From JAGWFU01 sp035534575 (GTDB lineage Archaea; Micrarchaeota; Micrarchaeia; Micrarchaeales; Micrarchaeaceae), in contig DATLRT010000036.1 of assembly GCA_035534575.1 (NCBI GenBank), forward strand, positions 1-7,979: a DNA stretch of 7,979 nt. Direction: 5' to 3'. A program made the position numbers and the translations under genes. The notes under the pieces are model-generated. The model did not search any database and was not told where the DNA came from. It was given only the letters and a program-made list of their open reading frames with translations. Within the stretch, counting starts at the first letter, position 1; each line of letters opens with the position of its first letter. This document shows, in pieces, positions 1-6,561 of this stretch.

Positions 1-32
1 CCGATAAAAGAGCTTTAGACGTGATTCTATGA
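1..32 (+). CDS. C-terminal tail of an upstream gene (partial)
   Basis: Reading from base 3, the frame gives Asp-Lys-Arg-Ala-Leu-Asp-Val-Ile-Leu and then TGA at 30-32. That TGA overlaps the ATG at 29-31 as ATGA, a common arrangement for translationally coupled archaeal genes. This is the main reason to prefer this frame over the two others, which stop at 5-7 and 16-18. Only nine residues are visible, so no function can be given, and the call itself rests on the overlap alone. Confidence 0.35.
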   Translation, partial: DKRALDVIL

Positions 33-445
33 TAACAGGTTTCACAATACTTAGCGTTGATGCTAAGATTGATTCGGCAGAAGCTCTGCCAAAGCAGAGG
101 TTCCCGAGGCTCAACATAAACATAGACAAGGTTAGCCAGAGTGGGGAAGGAATGAGCATAAACTATGCGTTTATAGCCGAGTACTTCGACGGAGAGGGCA
201 AGGAGGCCAAGAGCGTAGGACAGATAAAGCTCATGGGCGTCGCCGATGTCGAGGACACAAAGCCTAACGTGGCCGAGGCGGTCAAGAAGTGGACGGACAA
301 CAAGACCCTGCCAGTAAAGCTTACGGAGGAGCTCATAAACGGGCTCAACTTCAGGTGCGGGGCGACGGGAACGCTGGTCGCGTACTCGCTCGGACTCATA
401 CCCCCGCTCGTGATAACCACGACGAAGGTGCAGGAGCAGAAGTAA
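29..445 (+). CDS. small conserved-type protein, possibly SecB-like fold
   Basis: A 138-residue soluble protein with no signal peptide or membrane segment. The ATG at 29 is preceded by GTGAT (21-25), part of the archaeal Shine-Dalgarno consensus, and it overlaps the stop of the upstream frame. The N-terminal half looks like alternating beta strands. The C-terminal half has a helix (around residues 80-100, LPVKLTEELINGLNFRC) and then a Gly-Leu-Ile-Pro-Pro-Leu stretch near residue 125. This order (strands, a 'lP..l.e.i.n.l' helix, then a PP-containing end) recalls small archaeal proteins related to the export chaperone SecB. That assignment is inference from pattern only. It probably belongs to the operon entering from the left, and a hairpin terminator follows its stop directly. 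Confidence 0.8.
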   Translation: MITGFTILSVDAKIDSAEALPKQRFPRLNINIDKVSQSGEGMSINYAFIAEYFDGEGKEAKSVGQIKLMGVADVEDTKPNVAEAVKKWTDNKTLPVKLTEELINGLNFRCGATGTLVAYSLGLIPPLVITTTKVQEQK

Positions 446-448
446 AGC

Positions 449-477
449 GATGCCGAAAGGCATCCCTTCTTATTTTA
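449..477 (+). terminator. hairpin terminator with GAAA loop
   Basis: GATGCC (449-454) pairs perfectly with GGCATC (459-464) around a GAAA loop. This is a GNRA tetraloop closed by C-G, an unusually stable small hairpin. A pyrimidine-rich tract (465-477, ending TTATTTT) follows. It starts three bases after the stop of the 138-residue gene and precedes the polB promoter, so it most likely ends the upstream transcript. Confidence 0.65.
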
Positions 478-500
478 ACTTTCAAGGACGGTGGGATAGG

Positions 501-508
501 CTTTTAAG
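501..508 (+). promoter_or_regulatory. TATA box of polB
   Basis: CTTTTAAG is a TATA-like element. Archaeal transcription usually begins about 25 bases downstream of the box centre, here around 530. That leaves a leader of only about 12 bases before the ATG at 544. This spacing supports the upstream ATG at 544 as the real polB start rather than the one at 604. Confidence 0.5.
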
Positions 509-543
509 CGCCGATTCCCAATAACATTTATCATCCTGATTCT

Positions 544-3009
544 ATGCCCAAGAACAGCATAACCGCAGAAGCCGGGTCCGGCAAAACCACACAGATAGAC
601 GCGATGCTGCTCGAGGTCGACTACCTAACCAGTGGAGAGGAGACACTCCTCAGGCTGACGGTAAAGGCAAGGGACGGCAAGGTCTACGAGATATTCGACA
701 GGGAGTTCAAGCCGTACTTCTACCTCGCCCCCGCGGTTCCGAAGACCATTGAGGAGATAGCGGCGGTATCCGCAATGGACATGGATCGACTGGTAAGGCC
801 GGCCAAGGTGGAGAAGGAGACCAGACAGATAATGGGCACCGACACCGAGCTGTTCAAGATATTTGCTCACCAGCCCTCAAATGTGCCGAAGCTCAGCTCG
901 GCGCTGTCGCAGTACGGAACGTGCTACGAGTACGACATACCTTTCGCGAAGCGGTACTCGGTGGACAACGAGCTTATGCCGCTCGCCTACTACAAGATGT
1001 CCGCAACAGAAACAGGCGGGGCACTCTTCCTCGACTCGATAGAGGGGCAGCCTGAGCAGGGAGATTTCTCTCCCAACGTGATGTGCTTCGACATTGAGGT
1101 ATACAACCCTCTAACCGTGCCGAGAGCCGAGATAGACCCGGTGATAATGATCAGTTATCTCACAACAACGAAGCAGGGAACCCTTCACAAACTGATAACA
1201 TGGAAGGATGTCGGGAATCCCGATGCGATAGTGGTCAAGGACGAGAAGGCGATGTTCAGGGAGTTCGTAAAGACCGTCAACGACCTGGATATCGACATAA
1301 TAGTGGGATACAACTCCGCAAACTTCGACATCAAGTACTTGCTTGACAGGGCAAGGGCGCTGAAGATAGATTTCAACCTCAGCAGGTCGGAGGGACCCAC
1401 GAAGATTGAGAGGCACGGCTTGGTGGACAAGGTGAAGATCGGTGGCAGGGCGCACGTGGACATGTATCTCGTGGTCAGGTTCGTGGCGATAGTTGGCGCA
1501 TCAGAGAACATACTCAAGCTAAACAGGTACACACTCAAGAGCGTCTATGAGGCGATAACCGGGACAAAGCAGTTCATAGTCGACGCCACCAACATACACG
1601 AGATGTGGGACGGTGACGCGAAGCAGCTGCAGGATCTCGCGAGATACAGCCTCGCAGACGCCGAGTCGCTGAGGAAGGTTTACGAGTCGTTCATAACGAT
1701 AATGGTGGAGCTGTCGAGAGTGTCTTACAACGTGCTGAGCGACGTCTGCGTGTCAACCACAGGCCAGCTGGTCGAGTTCATGCTCATGAGGTACGCAAGA
1801 AAGTTCAACGAGATCATACCGAACAAGCCCGACGAGTACGAGATAAAGAGAAGGCTGGGCGATCCCATAGAGGGCGCGTATGTGAAGACTCCCGAGCCCG
1901 GCATTTACGACAACCTTGTCATGTTCGACTTCAGGGGACTGTACCCATCAATCATAATATCGTACAACATCGACCCGTCTTCAATATGTAAGGGATGCAC
2001 GGATTACTTCGAGTCGCCCACAGGTGCGAGGTTCGACAAGAAGAGGAAGAGCACCACCCCAACGATACTCAAGCTGTTGATAGAGCAGAGGACCGAGGTT
2101 AAGAAGGCGTACAAGAAGGACCCTAGCAACATCTTCCTGGGATCGAGGTCGCAGGCACTCAAGATCCTGTCCAACTCGTTCTACGGATATCTGGGTTACG
2201 CAAGGTCGAGGTGGTACTCCAAGGACTGCGCTGCCAGTGTCACCGCTTATGGAAGGCAGTACATAAAGGAGGTGATGGCATCATCAGAGAAGAGCGGGAT
2301 GAGCGTGGTCTACGGAGACACCGATTCGCTTTTGATGCTTCTGGGCAATAAGACAAAAGACGACGCGTCAAAGTTCATGAAGGATTACAATTCAACACTA
2401 CCGGAATCAATGGAGCTGGAGCTCGAGGACTTCTACACAAGGGGCGTATTCGTAGGCAAGAGGGCAGAGAAGGGCGAAGCCGGAGCGAAGAAAAAGTATG
2501 CGCTAATCGCGGAGAACGGTAGGATAAAGATAAGGGGATTTGAGCTCGTGAGGAGGGACTGGTCAAGGGTCGCAAGGGACACACAGCGTGCGGTGCTCGA
2601 GACGATACTCAAGGAGGGAGATGCGCAGAAGGCAGCGGACATAGTGAAGGATGTCGTGACTAGACTGAAGAGCGGTCTGGTCCCGCTCAGCGATGTGGTG
2701 ATAAGCACCCAGCTCAGAAAGGGCCTCAGCGGATATGATATAAAGTCCCCAGAGCTCGCGGCTGCGAAGAAGGCGGTCGAGTCGGGGTTCAGGAAGAAGG
2801 AGGAAGTAGAGCACACCGTCATCGGATACATCATCACCAAGCACGGCAGCACCATCTCGGACAAGGCCGAGATTGAGGGGATGGCGAAGGACTACGACCC
2901 CGACTACTACATAAACAAGCAGGTGATACCTGCGACAATGAGGATACTCAAGGAGCTCAACTTCAACGAGGAGGAACTGAAGGGGCTGGGCTCCCAGAAG
3001 AAGCTGTAA
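544..3009 (+). CDS. polB: family B replicative DNA polymerase with 3'-5' exonuclease
   Basis: An 821-residue DNA-dependent DNA polymerase with proofreading. Exonuclease motifs are complete: Exo I D183-I-E185, Exo II YNSANFD (256-262), Exo III Y368-x3-D372. Polymerase motif A is DFRGLYPSII (462-471), motif B KILSNSFYGYLGY (540-552) and motif C YGDTDS (590-595). The EYDIPFAKRY segment near residue 134 is typical of archaeal PolB. There is no intein. Compared with Pyrococcus PolB, which starts at the equivalent of M21 (base 604), it has about 20 extra N-terminal residues containing GSGKTT (11-16). The start at 544 is chosen because it fits the TATA box, and no Shine-Dalgarno is visible before 604. 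L103 occupies the position of the uracil-pocket Val93 of Pyrococcus PolB. The C-terminus ends Gln818-Lys-Lys-Leu821, an apparently cut-off PCNA-binding peptide (see findings). It is likely co-transcribed with map. Confidence 0.97.
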   Translation: MPKNSITAEAGSGKTTQIDAMLLEVDYLTSGEETLLRLTVKARDGKVYEIFDREFKPYFYLAPAVPKTIEEIAAVSAMDMDRLVRPAKVEKETRQIMGTDTELFKIFAHQPSNVPKLSSALSQYGTCYEYDIPFAKRYSVDNELMPLAYYKMSATETGGALFLDSIEGQPEQGDFSPNVMCFDIEVYNPLTVPRAEIDPVIMISYLTTTKQGTLHKLITWKDVGNPDAIVVKDEKAMFREFVKTVNDLDIDIIVGYNSANFDIKYLLDRARALKIDFNLSRSEGPTKIERHGLVDKVKIGGRAHVDMYLVVRFVAIVGASENILKLNRYTLKSVYEAITGTKQFIVDATNIHEMWDGDAKQLQDLARYSLADAESLRKVYESFITIMVELSRVSYNVLSDVCVSTTGQLVEFMLMRYARKFNEIIPNKPDEYEIKRRLGDPIEGAYVKTPEPGIYDNLVMFDFRGLYPSIIISYNIDPSSICKGCTDYFESPTGARFDKKRKSTTPTILKLLIEQRTEVKKAYKKDPSNIFLGSRSQALKILSNSFYGYLGYARSRWYSKDCAASVTAYGRQYIKEVMASSEKSGMSVVYGDTDSLLMLLGNKTKDDASKFMKDYNSTLPESMELELEDFYTRGVFVGKRAEKGEAGAKKKYALIAENGRIKIRGFELVRRDWSRVARDTQRAVLETILKEGDAQKAADIVKDVVTRLKSGLVPLSDVVISTQLRKGLSGYDIKSPELAAAKKAVESGFRKKEEVEHTVIGYIITKHGSTISDKAEIEGMAKDYDPDYYINKQVIPATMRILKELNFNEEELKGLGSQKKL

Positions 3010-3013
3010 GGTG
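3008..3013 (+). promoter_or_regulatory. Shine-Dalgarno site deciding the map start
   Basis: AAGGTG lies five bases before the ATG at 3019 and overlaps the polB stop codon. It matches the GGAGGTGAT-type archaeal consensus. It favours the ATG at 3019 over the in-frame TTG at 3016 and suggests translation continues directly from polB into map. Confidence 0.6.
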
Positions 3014-3018
3014 TTTTG

Positions 3019-3915
3019 ATGGAAGAAAACGAGATAAAAATAATGAAGGATGTCGGCGCGGCATCGAAGGAGGCAATGCTGAAGGCGAAGGCGATGATAA
3101 AGCCCGGAGTCAGGATAATAGACGTCGCTGAGGCTACTGAGAAATCACTGAGGGAGAAGGGATACGGGCTCGCGTTCCCGATTAACTTGTCGATAAACGA
3201 GCAGGCGGCTCACTTCACCCCATCGGTCGGCGACGACTCGGTATTCCCCGAAGACGCGCTCGTGAAGATTGACTTCGGTGCGGAGAAGAACGGATTTCTG
3301 GGAGACGGCGCGATAACGCTCGACCTGTCAGGCAGGCACTCAAAGATGGTGGAAGCCGCGACAATGGCGCTCGACAATGCGATAAGCCATGTCAAGGCAG
3401 GCGCAGAGGTCGGCAAGATTGGTGGCGTCATTGAAGAGACCATCACAAAGATGGGATTCAAGCCTATCAAGAACCTCGGAGGCCACGGAGTAGAGGAGCA
3501 CGACCTTCACGCTGGAATATTCGTGCCCAACTTCGACAACCATGACGACACCGTGCTTGAGGAAGGTGAGGTCATAGCAATCGAGCCATTCGTCACTAAC
3601 GGGAGGGGGATGGTTGTGAACAGCGACGCCTGCGAGATATACAGCTACGCTGGGGCAGTTGCAATCAGATCCGCCGATGCAAGAAAGGTTCTCGAGCATC
3701 TTGACGCCAACCATCCAACGGAGCCGTTTGCGGTCAGGTGGCTAGCCAATGTAGTTGACTCGAAGTTCAGGCTCTATGCCGCTATAGGCGAACTGCTTAG
3801 GGCCGGAGCGATAGAGCCGCACAACGGGCTCATAGAATCAGCTAACGGCATGGTGGCACAGGCAGAGGCAGAGCTGCTCGTCCAGAAAGGAGGCTGCGAG
3901 ATAATCACCAAGTGA
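3019..3915 (+). CDS. map: methionine aminopeptidase, type II
   Basis: A 298-residue cytosolic metallopeptidase that removes the initiator methionine from new proteins. It has the pita-bread fold and full archaeal length. The expected residues are present: H65 (substrate side), metal ligands D85 and D96, H156 in GGHGVEEHDLHAG with catalytic-region H164, E189 in IAIEPF, and E283 near the C-terminus. Most lie about three residues after the numbering I recall for Pyrococcus MetAP (62, 82, 93, 153, 161, 280), so alignment is essentially gap-free over most of its length. The region near 195-260 carries the helical insertion of type II enzymes (PFAVRWL...GAIEPHNGL). One oddity: the usual AQFEHT around the last glutamate reads AQAEAE. 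The gene begins nine bases after polB stops, and its stop touches the stop of convergent nrdJ. Confidence 0.96.
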   Translation: MEENEIKIMKDVGAASKEAMLKAKAMIKPGVRIIDVAEATEKSLREKGYGLAFPINLSINEQAAHFTPSVGDDSVFPEDALVKIDFGAEKNGFLGDGAITLDLSGRHSKMVEAATMALDNAISHVKAGAEVGKIGGVIEETITKMGFKPIKNLGGHGVEEHDLHAGIFVPNFDNHDDTVLEEGEVIAIEPFVTNGRGMVVNSDACEIYSYAGAVAIRSADARKVLEHLDANHPTEPFAVRWLANVVDSKFRLYAAIGELLRAGAIEPHNGLIESANGMVAQAEAELLVQKGGCEIITK

Positions 3916-3931
3916 CTATTCGCACTTGGTG
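3906..3931. terminator. perfect 9-bp inverted repeat enclosing two convergent stop codons
   Basis: CACCAAGTG (3906-3914) and CACTTGGTG (3923-3931) are exact reverse complements with an eight-base loop. The loop and arm edge hold the map TGA (3913-3915) and the nrdJ TAG (complement of 3916-3918). Each arm encodes Thr-Lys on its own strand (ITK-stop for map, YTKCE-stop for NrdJ). There is no T-tract, so it may act as an RNA 3'-end hairpin or bidirectional terminator rather than a classical terminator. The function is inferred; the symmetry is directly visible. Confidence 0.55.
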
Positions 3932-6321
3932 TAGCCGCACGAGTGGCAGGTCATGCACCCGTTCTCGTTTGCCATCGACCTCTCGCTGCACTGCGGGCAC
4001 ATGCTCAACGGAATCCCGTCATGCACCGTGATGTTCGATGCGGCAACCTGCTTTATCGGAGTGTACTCCTTTGCCTGCACCAACTCCACGGAATCGGAGC
4101 TTAACGTCACCGCCAGCTTCTTGTTGAGGTTCGACTGGCCCGTTGCCATCTCCAATGCCTTGCTTATCGCATCGGGTATGCTGTAGAGCTTGAGCCCGTG
4201 GTCCCACATGACCGCGTTGGACCTTATGCCCTTCAGGCTGCCTATGACCTCGTTTATGTCGCCTCCGCCCTGCAGGTACTTGCTTATCAGCCTTCCGATG
4301 GCTTCGCAGTAGCTCTTCTCTTCGCTTCCCGCCTTGCCCAGCTCTATGAAGACCTCCCTGATCTTGTCAGGGTCGAAGTTGGCCGTGAGGTACAGCGTAC
4401 CTTGCGGAACCTCCAGCTTTATCGTCTTGCCGCCAAGCATCTGCGGCCTCCTCCATCTTACGGTATCGACCGCAACCTGTGGCAGCGCCGCAGCGGCCTT
4501 CTTATCGTTCTCCTTCTGCTTCTCGTCCGTTATCAGTATGCCCTCCCTTGAGCCTTCCCTGTACACGGTTATGCCCTTGCATCCCGCCTTCCAGGCCTGG
4601 AAGTATATCTGCCCTACCTGCTCCACTGTGGAGTCGCTTGAGAGGTTGACGGTCGATGATATCGCGCTGTCTATGTGCCTCTGTATCACTCCCTGCATCT
4701 TGACCCTGAAGTCAGGCTGTATCTTGTGCGCAGGCACGAAGTACTCCGGAAGGTCCTTCTCCTCGGATATCCCGGCGCTCTTCATGTACTCCGAGACGAG
4801 CGGGTGGAAGACCTTGAAGAACTCCTGGCTGAGCGACTCCGACCTCCTTGTGTATCCGAAGGCGAATATCGGCTCTATGCCGCTGGATGTGCCCGCGAGC
4901 ACCGCGCCGCTGCCTACCGGCGGCACTGTGAGTATGGCCACGTTCCTCAATCCGTACTCGGCTATCTTCTCCTTTGTGTCCGCGTCAAGCCCCTTGACGA
5001 AATTCATAGAGAGGTGCTTCTCCTTGTCGAACATCAGGAACGATCCCTTCTCCCTCGCTATCTCCGAGCTCTCGTCGTAGGAGGTCTTCTTTATGTTGTT
5101 GAACAGGCTGTCCGCGAAAGCGAGCGCCTGGTCGCTGTCGTACTTTATCTTCAGCTTGGCGAACATGTCGGCGAGCCCTGTGACTCCCAGACCTATCCTT
5201 CTGCTGTCCTTGCACGCCTGCGTCTGCTCCGCCAGCGCATGCTTCTCCATGTTGTAATCGAGAACGTTGTCAAGGAACCTGACCGCGTACCTGACCGTCT
5301 TCTCAAGCAGCTTCCAGTCCATCGCCGCGTTGTCCTTGAACGGGTCGGTGACGAATGCCGAGAGGTTTATGCTTCCCAGGTCGCAAGCCCCGTAGGGCTG
5401 AAGCGGCTGCTCGCTGCACGGGTTGGTCCCGATGACGCTCATCCCGTTGTACTCGCTCGGGGAGTACCTCTTCACGGTGTCCCAGAATATGAGTCCCGGC
5501 TCCGCCCAGTCCCTTGCGGATTGAACCAGCTCGGTCCAAAGCTCCTTGGCCCTGACCTTCCTCTCTATGTTGCCGGTCACCTCGTTCTCGTACCTGAGCG
5601 TGAAGTCCTTGTCAGCTTCCACCGCCTTCATGAACTCGTCTGTCACCTTTACGCTTATGTTGGCGTACCTGACCGACTTTATGTTCCTCTTGACCGTTAT
5701 GAAATCGAAAATGTCCGGGTGGTCCACGCTGAGCGTTATCATCAGCGCCCCCCTCCTTCCGCTCTGGCCTATCGTGTGCGTAGTCTCGCTCATTATATTC
5801 ATGAACGATACAGCCCCAGTGGACTTGACAGCGGAGTTGTTGACCGGGCTTCCCCTCGGCCTCAGCACCGATATGTCCGTGCCCACTCCCCCTCCGTAGC
5901 TGTATGTCCTTGCGGCCTCCTTGCACCAGTCGAATATCGCCTCAAGCGAGTCCTTCTTCACTGGTATAACGTAACAGTTCAGCAGCGTTGATTTCCTCTT
6001 CTGGCCGGCCCCGAACATGATTCTCCCTCCCGGGACGAACCTGAAGTCGCCGAGCAGCCACCTGAACTTCTCTTCCCACTCCTTCTTCTTCTCAGGCGTG
6101 GTCTCCACGCTCGAGAGCTCAAACGCAAGCCTGTTCCACATGTCCTCCGGGGTCTTTTCCAGTATCGCCCCGTCAGCCTCCTTCAGCGCGTACTTCTCGT
6201 AGAATACCCTGGCCCTAATCTCGTCCTCCTTGAAGAAGTCCATGGTCTCGGTCGGGAGGCTTATCAGAGCCTCTTTTGCAGCAGTCGCGCCTGTCGAAGT
6301 TTCCCCCTCCATTGTTATCAT
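3916..6321 (-). CDS. nrdJ: class II (adenosylcobalamin-dependent) ribonucleotide reductase
   Basis: An 801-residue enzyme that reduces ribonucleotides to deoxyribonucleotides using a B12 radical. Numbering from the ATG at 6321, the redox cysteines are C116 (LLNCYVIPV) and C313 (ACDLGSINL), and the thiyl cysteine is C302 in NPCSEQP with catalytic N300 and E304. AGTSSGIEP (476-484) is the class II signature. A TSCPD-type domain spans about 622-722. The C-terminal tail has six cysteines (775, 778, 789, 792, 795, 800; CPQC...CMTCHSCGYTKC), the shuttle/zinc-ribbon tail typical of NrdJ. No ATP-cone precedes the catalytic domain, so overall activity control by dATP may be absent. The frame continues upstream to a TTG at 6378, but those 19 residues look non-coding. 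ATG 6321 is chosen because it overlaps the stop of a leader ORF; ATG 6312 is the alternative. Confidence 0.96.
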   Translation of the reverse strand: MITMEGETSTGATAAKEALISLPTETMDFFKEDEIRARVFYEKYALKEADGAILEKTPEDMWNRLAFELSSVETTPEKKKEWEEKFRWLLGDFRFVPGGRIMFGAGQKRKSTLLNCYVIPVKKDSLEAIFDWCKEAARTYSYGGGVGTDISVLRPRGSPVNNSAVKSTGAVSFMNIMSETTHTIGQSGRRGALMITLSVDHPDIFDFITVKRNIKSVRYANISVKVTDEFMKAVEADKDFTLRYENEVTGNIERKVRAKELWTELVQSARDWAEPGLIFWDTVKRYSPSEYNGMSVIGTNPCSEQPLQPYGACDLGSINLSAFVTDPFKDNAAMDWKLLEKTVRYAVRFLDNVLDYNMEKHALAEQTQACKDSRRIGLGVTGLADMFAKLKIKYDSDQALAFADSLFNNIKKTSYDESSEIAREKGSFLMFDKEKHLSMNFVKGLDADTKEKIAEYGLRNVAILTVPPVGSGAVLAGTSSGIEPIFAFGYTRRSESLSQEFFKVFHPLVSEYMKSAGISEEKDLPEYFVPAHKIQPDFRVKMQGVIQRHIDSAISSTVNLSSDSTVEQVGQIYFQAWKAGCKGITVYREGSREGILITDEKQKENDKKAAAALPQVAVDTVRWRRPQMLGGKTIKLEVPQGTLYLTANFDPDKIREVFIELGKAGSEEKSYCEAIGRLISKYLQGGGDINEVIGSLKGIRSNAVMWDHGLKLYSIPDAISKALEMATGQSNLNKKLAVTLSSDSVELVQAKEYTPIKQVAASNITVHDGIPLSMCPQCSERSMANENGCMTCHSCGYTKCE

Positions 6322-6398
6322 CCCACAGTTTTTGGCCAAAGGTCGACGCAGAGTGCAGAATAAGAGATGTGAGCCCAATCCACGAATGCGGCCGCCAT
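6318..6398 (-). CDS. 26-residue leader ORF coupled to nrdJ
   Basis: The ATG at 6398 opens a 26-codon frame beginning MAAAFVDWAHISYSAL and ending WPKTVG. Its TGA (6320-6318) overlaps the nrdJ ATG (6321-6319) as ATGA. It lies wholly inside the nrdJ leader, about 26 bases after the predicted transcription start, and has a Shine-Dalgarno-like site of its own. nrdJ itself has no convincing one, so its translation may depend on ribosomes finishing this ORF. It could be a regulatory leader peptide or a tiny protein of unknown function. It is shorter than common gene-calling limits. No homologue is known to me, and such short ORFs can arise by chance. Confidence 0.5.
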   Translation of the reverse strand: MAAAFVDWAHISYSALCVDLWPKTVG

Positions 6399-6401
6399 CA
6401 G

Positions 6402-6410
6402 ATAACCACC
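6402..6410 (-). promoter_or_regulatory. Shine-Dalgarno-like site of the nrdJ leader ORF
   Basis: On the minus strand this reads GGTGGTTAT, matching GGAGGTGAT at seven of nine positions. It ends three bases before the ATG at 6398. It is the only convincing ribosome site between the nrdJ promoter and the nrdJ coding region. Confidence 0.5.
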
Positions 6411-6445
6411 CTGCCCGCCTGTTCCATCTAGTTTATTTCAAGCAA

Positions 6446-6457
6446 GGTTTAAATAGA
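6446..6457 (-). promoter_or_regulatory. TATA box of the nrdJ transcript
   Basis: The minus strand reads TCTATTTAAACC, a good archaeal TATA element. The expected transcription start is near 6424-6426, giving about 100 bases of leader before nrdJ, long for an archaeon and filled mostly by the leader ORF. The TTTAAA core is symmetric and could also fire rightwards, but no convincing + strand gene follows within 600 bases. A second TATA-like element (CTTTAAATATC on the minus strand, 6503-6513) lies further upstream. Confidence 0.55.
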
Positions 6458-6474
6458 AGATTGCGGGCATGGTG

Positions 6475-6506
6475 TATCAATATACAACACAGAGAAATTA
6501 TTGATA
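6475..6506. promoter_or_regulatory. 8-bp inverted repeat upstream of the nrdJ promoter
   Basis: TATCAATA (6475-6482) and TATTGATA (6499-6506) are exact reverse complements with a 16-base spacer, giving 24 bases centre to centre. The pair sits about 20-50 bases upstream of the nrdJ TATA box in an AT-rich stretch, where an archaeal activator or repressor could bind. The AT-rich composition makes chance symmetry fairly likely. Confidence 0.35.
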
Positions 6507-6530
6507 TTTAAAGATGACTGTGGTTGCCCT

Positions 6531-6544
6531 GAAGAAAAAAAGCC
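6531..6544 (-). terminator. T-tract terminator of the 6562-6999 gene
   Basis: The minus strand carries seven consecutive T residues (6541-6535) preceded by GGC and followed by CTTC, about 20 bases past the stop of the leftward hypothetical gene. Oligo-T tracts are the usual intrinsic termination signal of archaeal RNA polymerase. No strong hairpin is evident. Confidence 0.5.
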
Positions 6545-6561
6545 GAGCGCGAAATACCGCA

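Noticed and set aside
2433..2864. 143-codon minus-strand frame inside polB
   Set aside because: Ser/Leu/Ala-rich antisense shadow of a well-conserved polymerase thumb region.
4334..5080. 248-codon + strand open frame opposite nrdJ
   Set aside because: Ser/Leu/Cys-rich composition typical of an antisense shadow; overlaps another shadow frame and has no start signals.
4675..5991. 438-codon open frame on the + strand opposite nrdJ
   Set aside because: Its product is an Arg/Leu/Val-rich mirror of GC-rich codons, with no motif, promoter or ribosome site. nrdJ on the other strand is unmistakable.
6322..6378. N-terminal extension of NrdJ from the TTG at 6378
   Set aside because: The 19 residues resemble no NrdJ N-terminus, there is no ribosome site, and the same bases are better explained by the leader ORF in another frame.
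6300..6425. Cobalamin riboswitch or tRNA in the nrdJ leader
   Set aside because: No B12-box-like sequence was found. Attempts to fold tRNA arms around GTGGATTGGGCTCAC fail at the D-arm and T-loop consensus.
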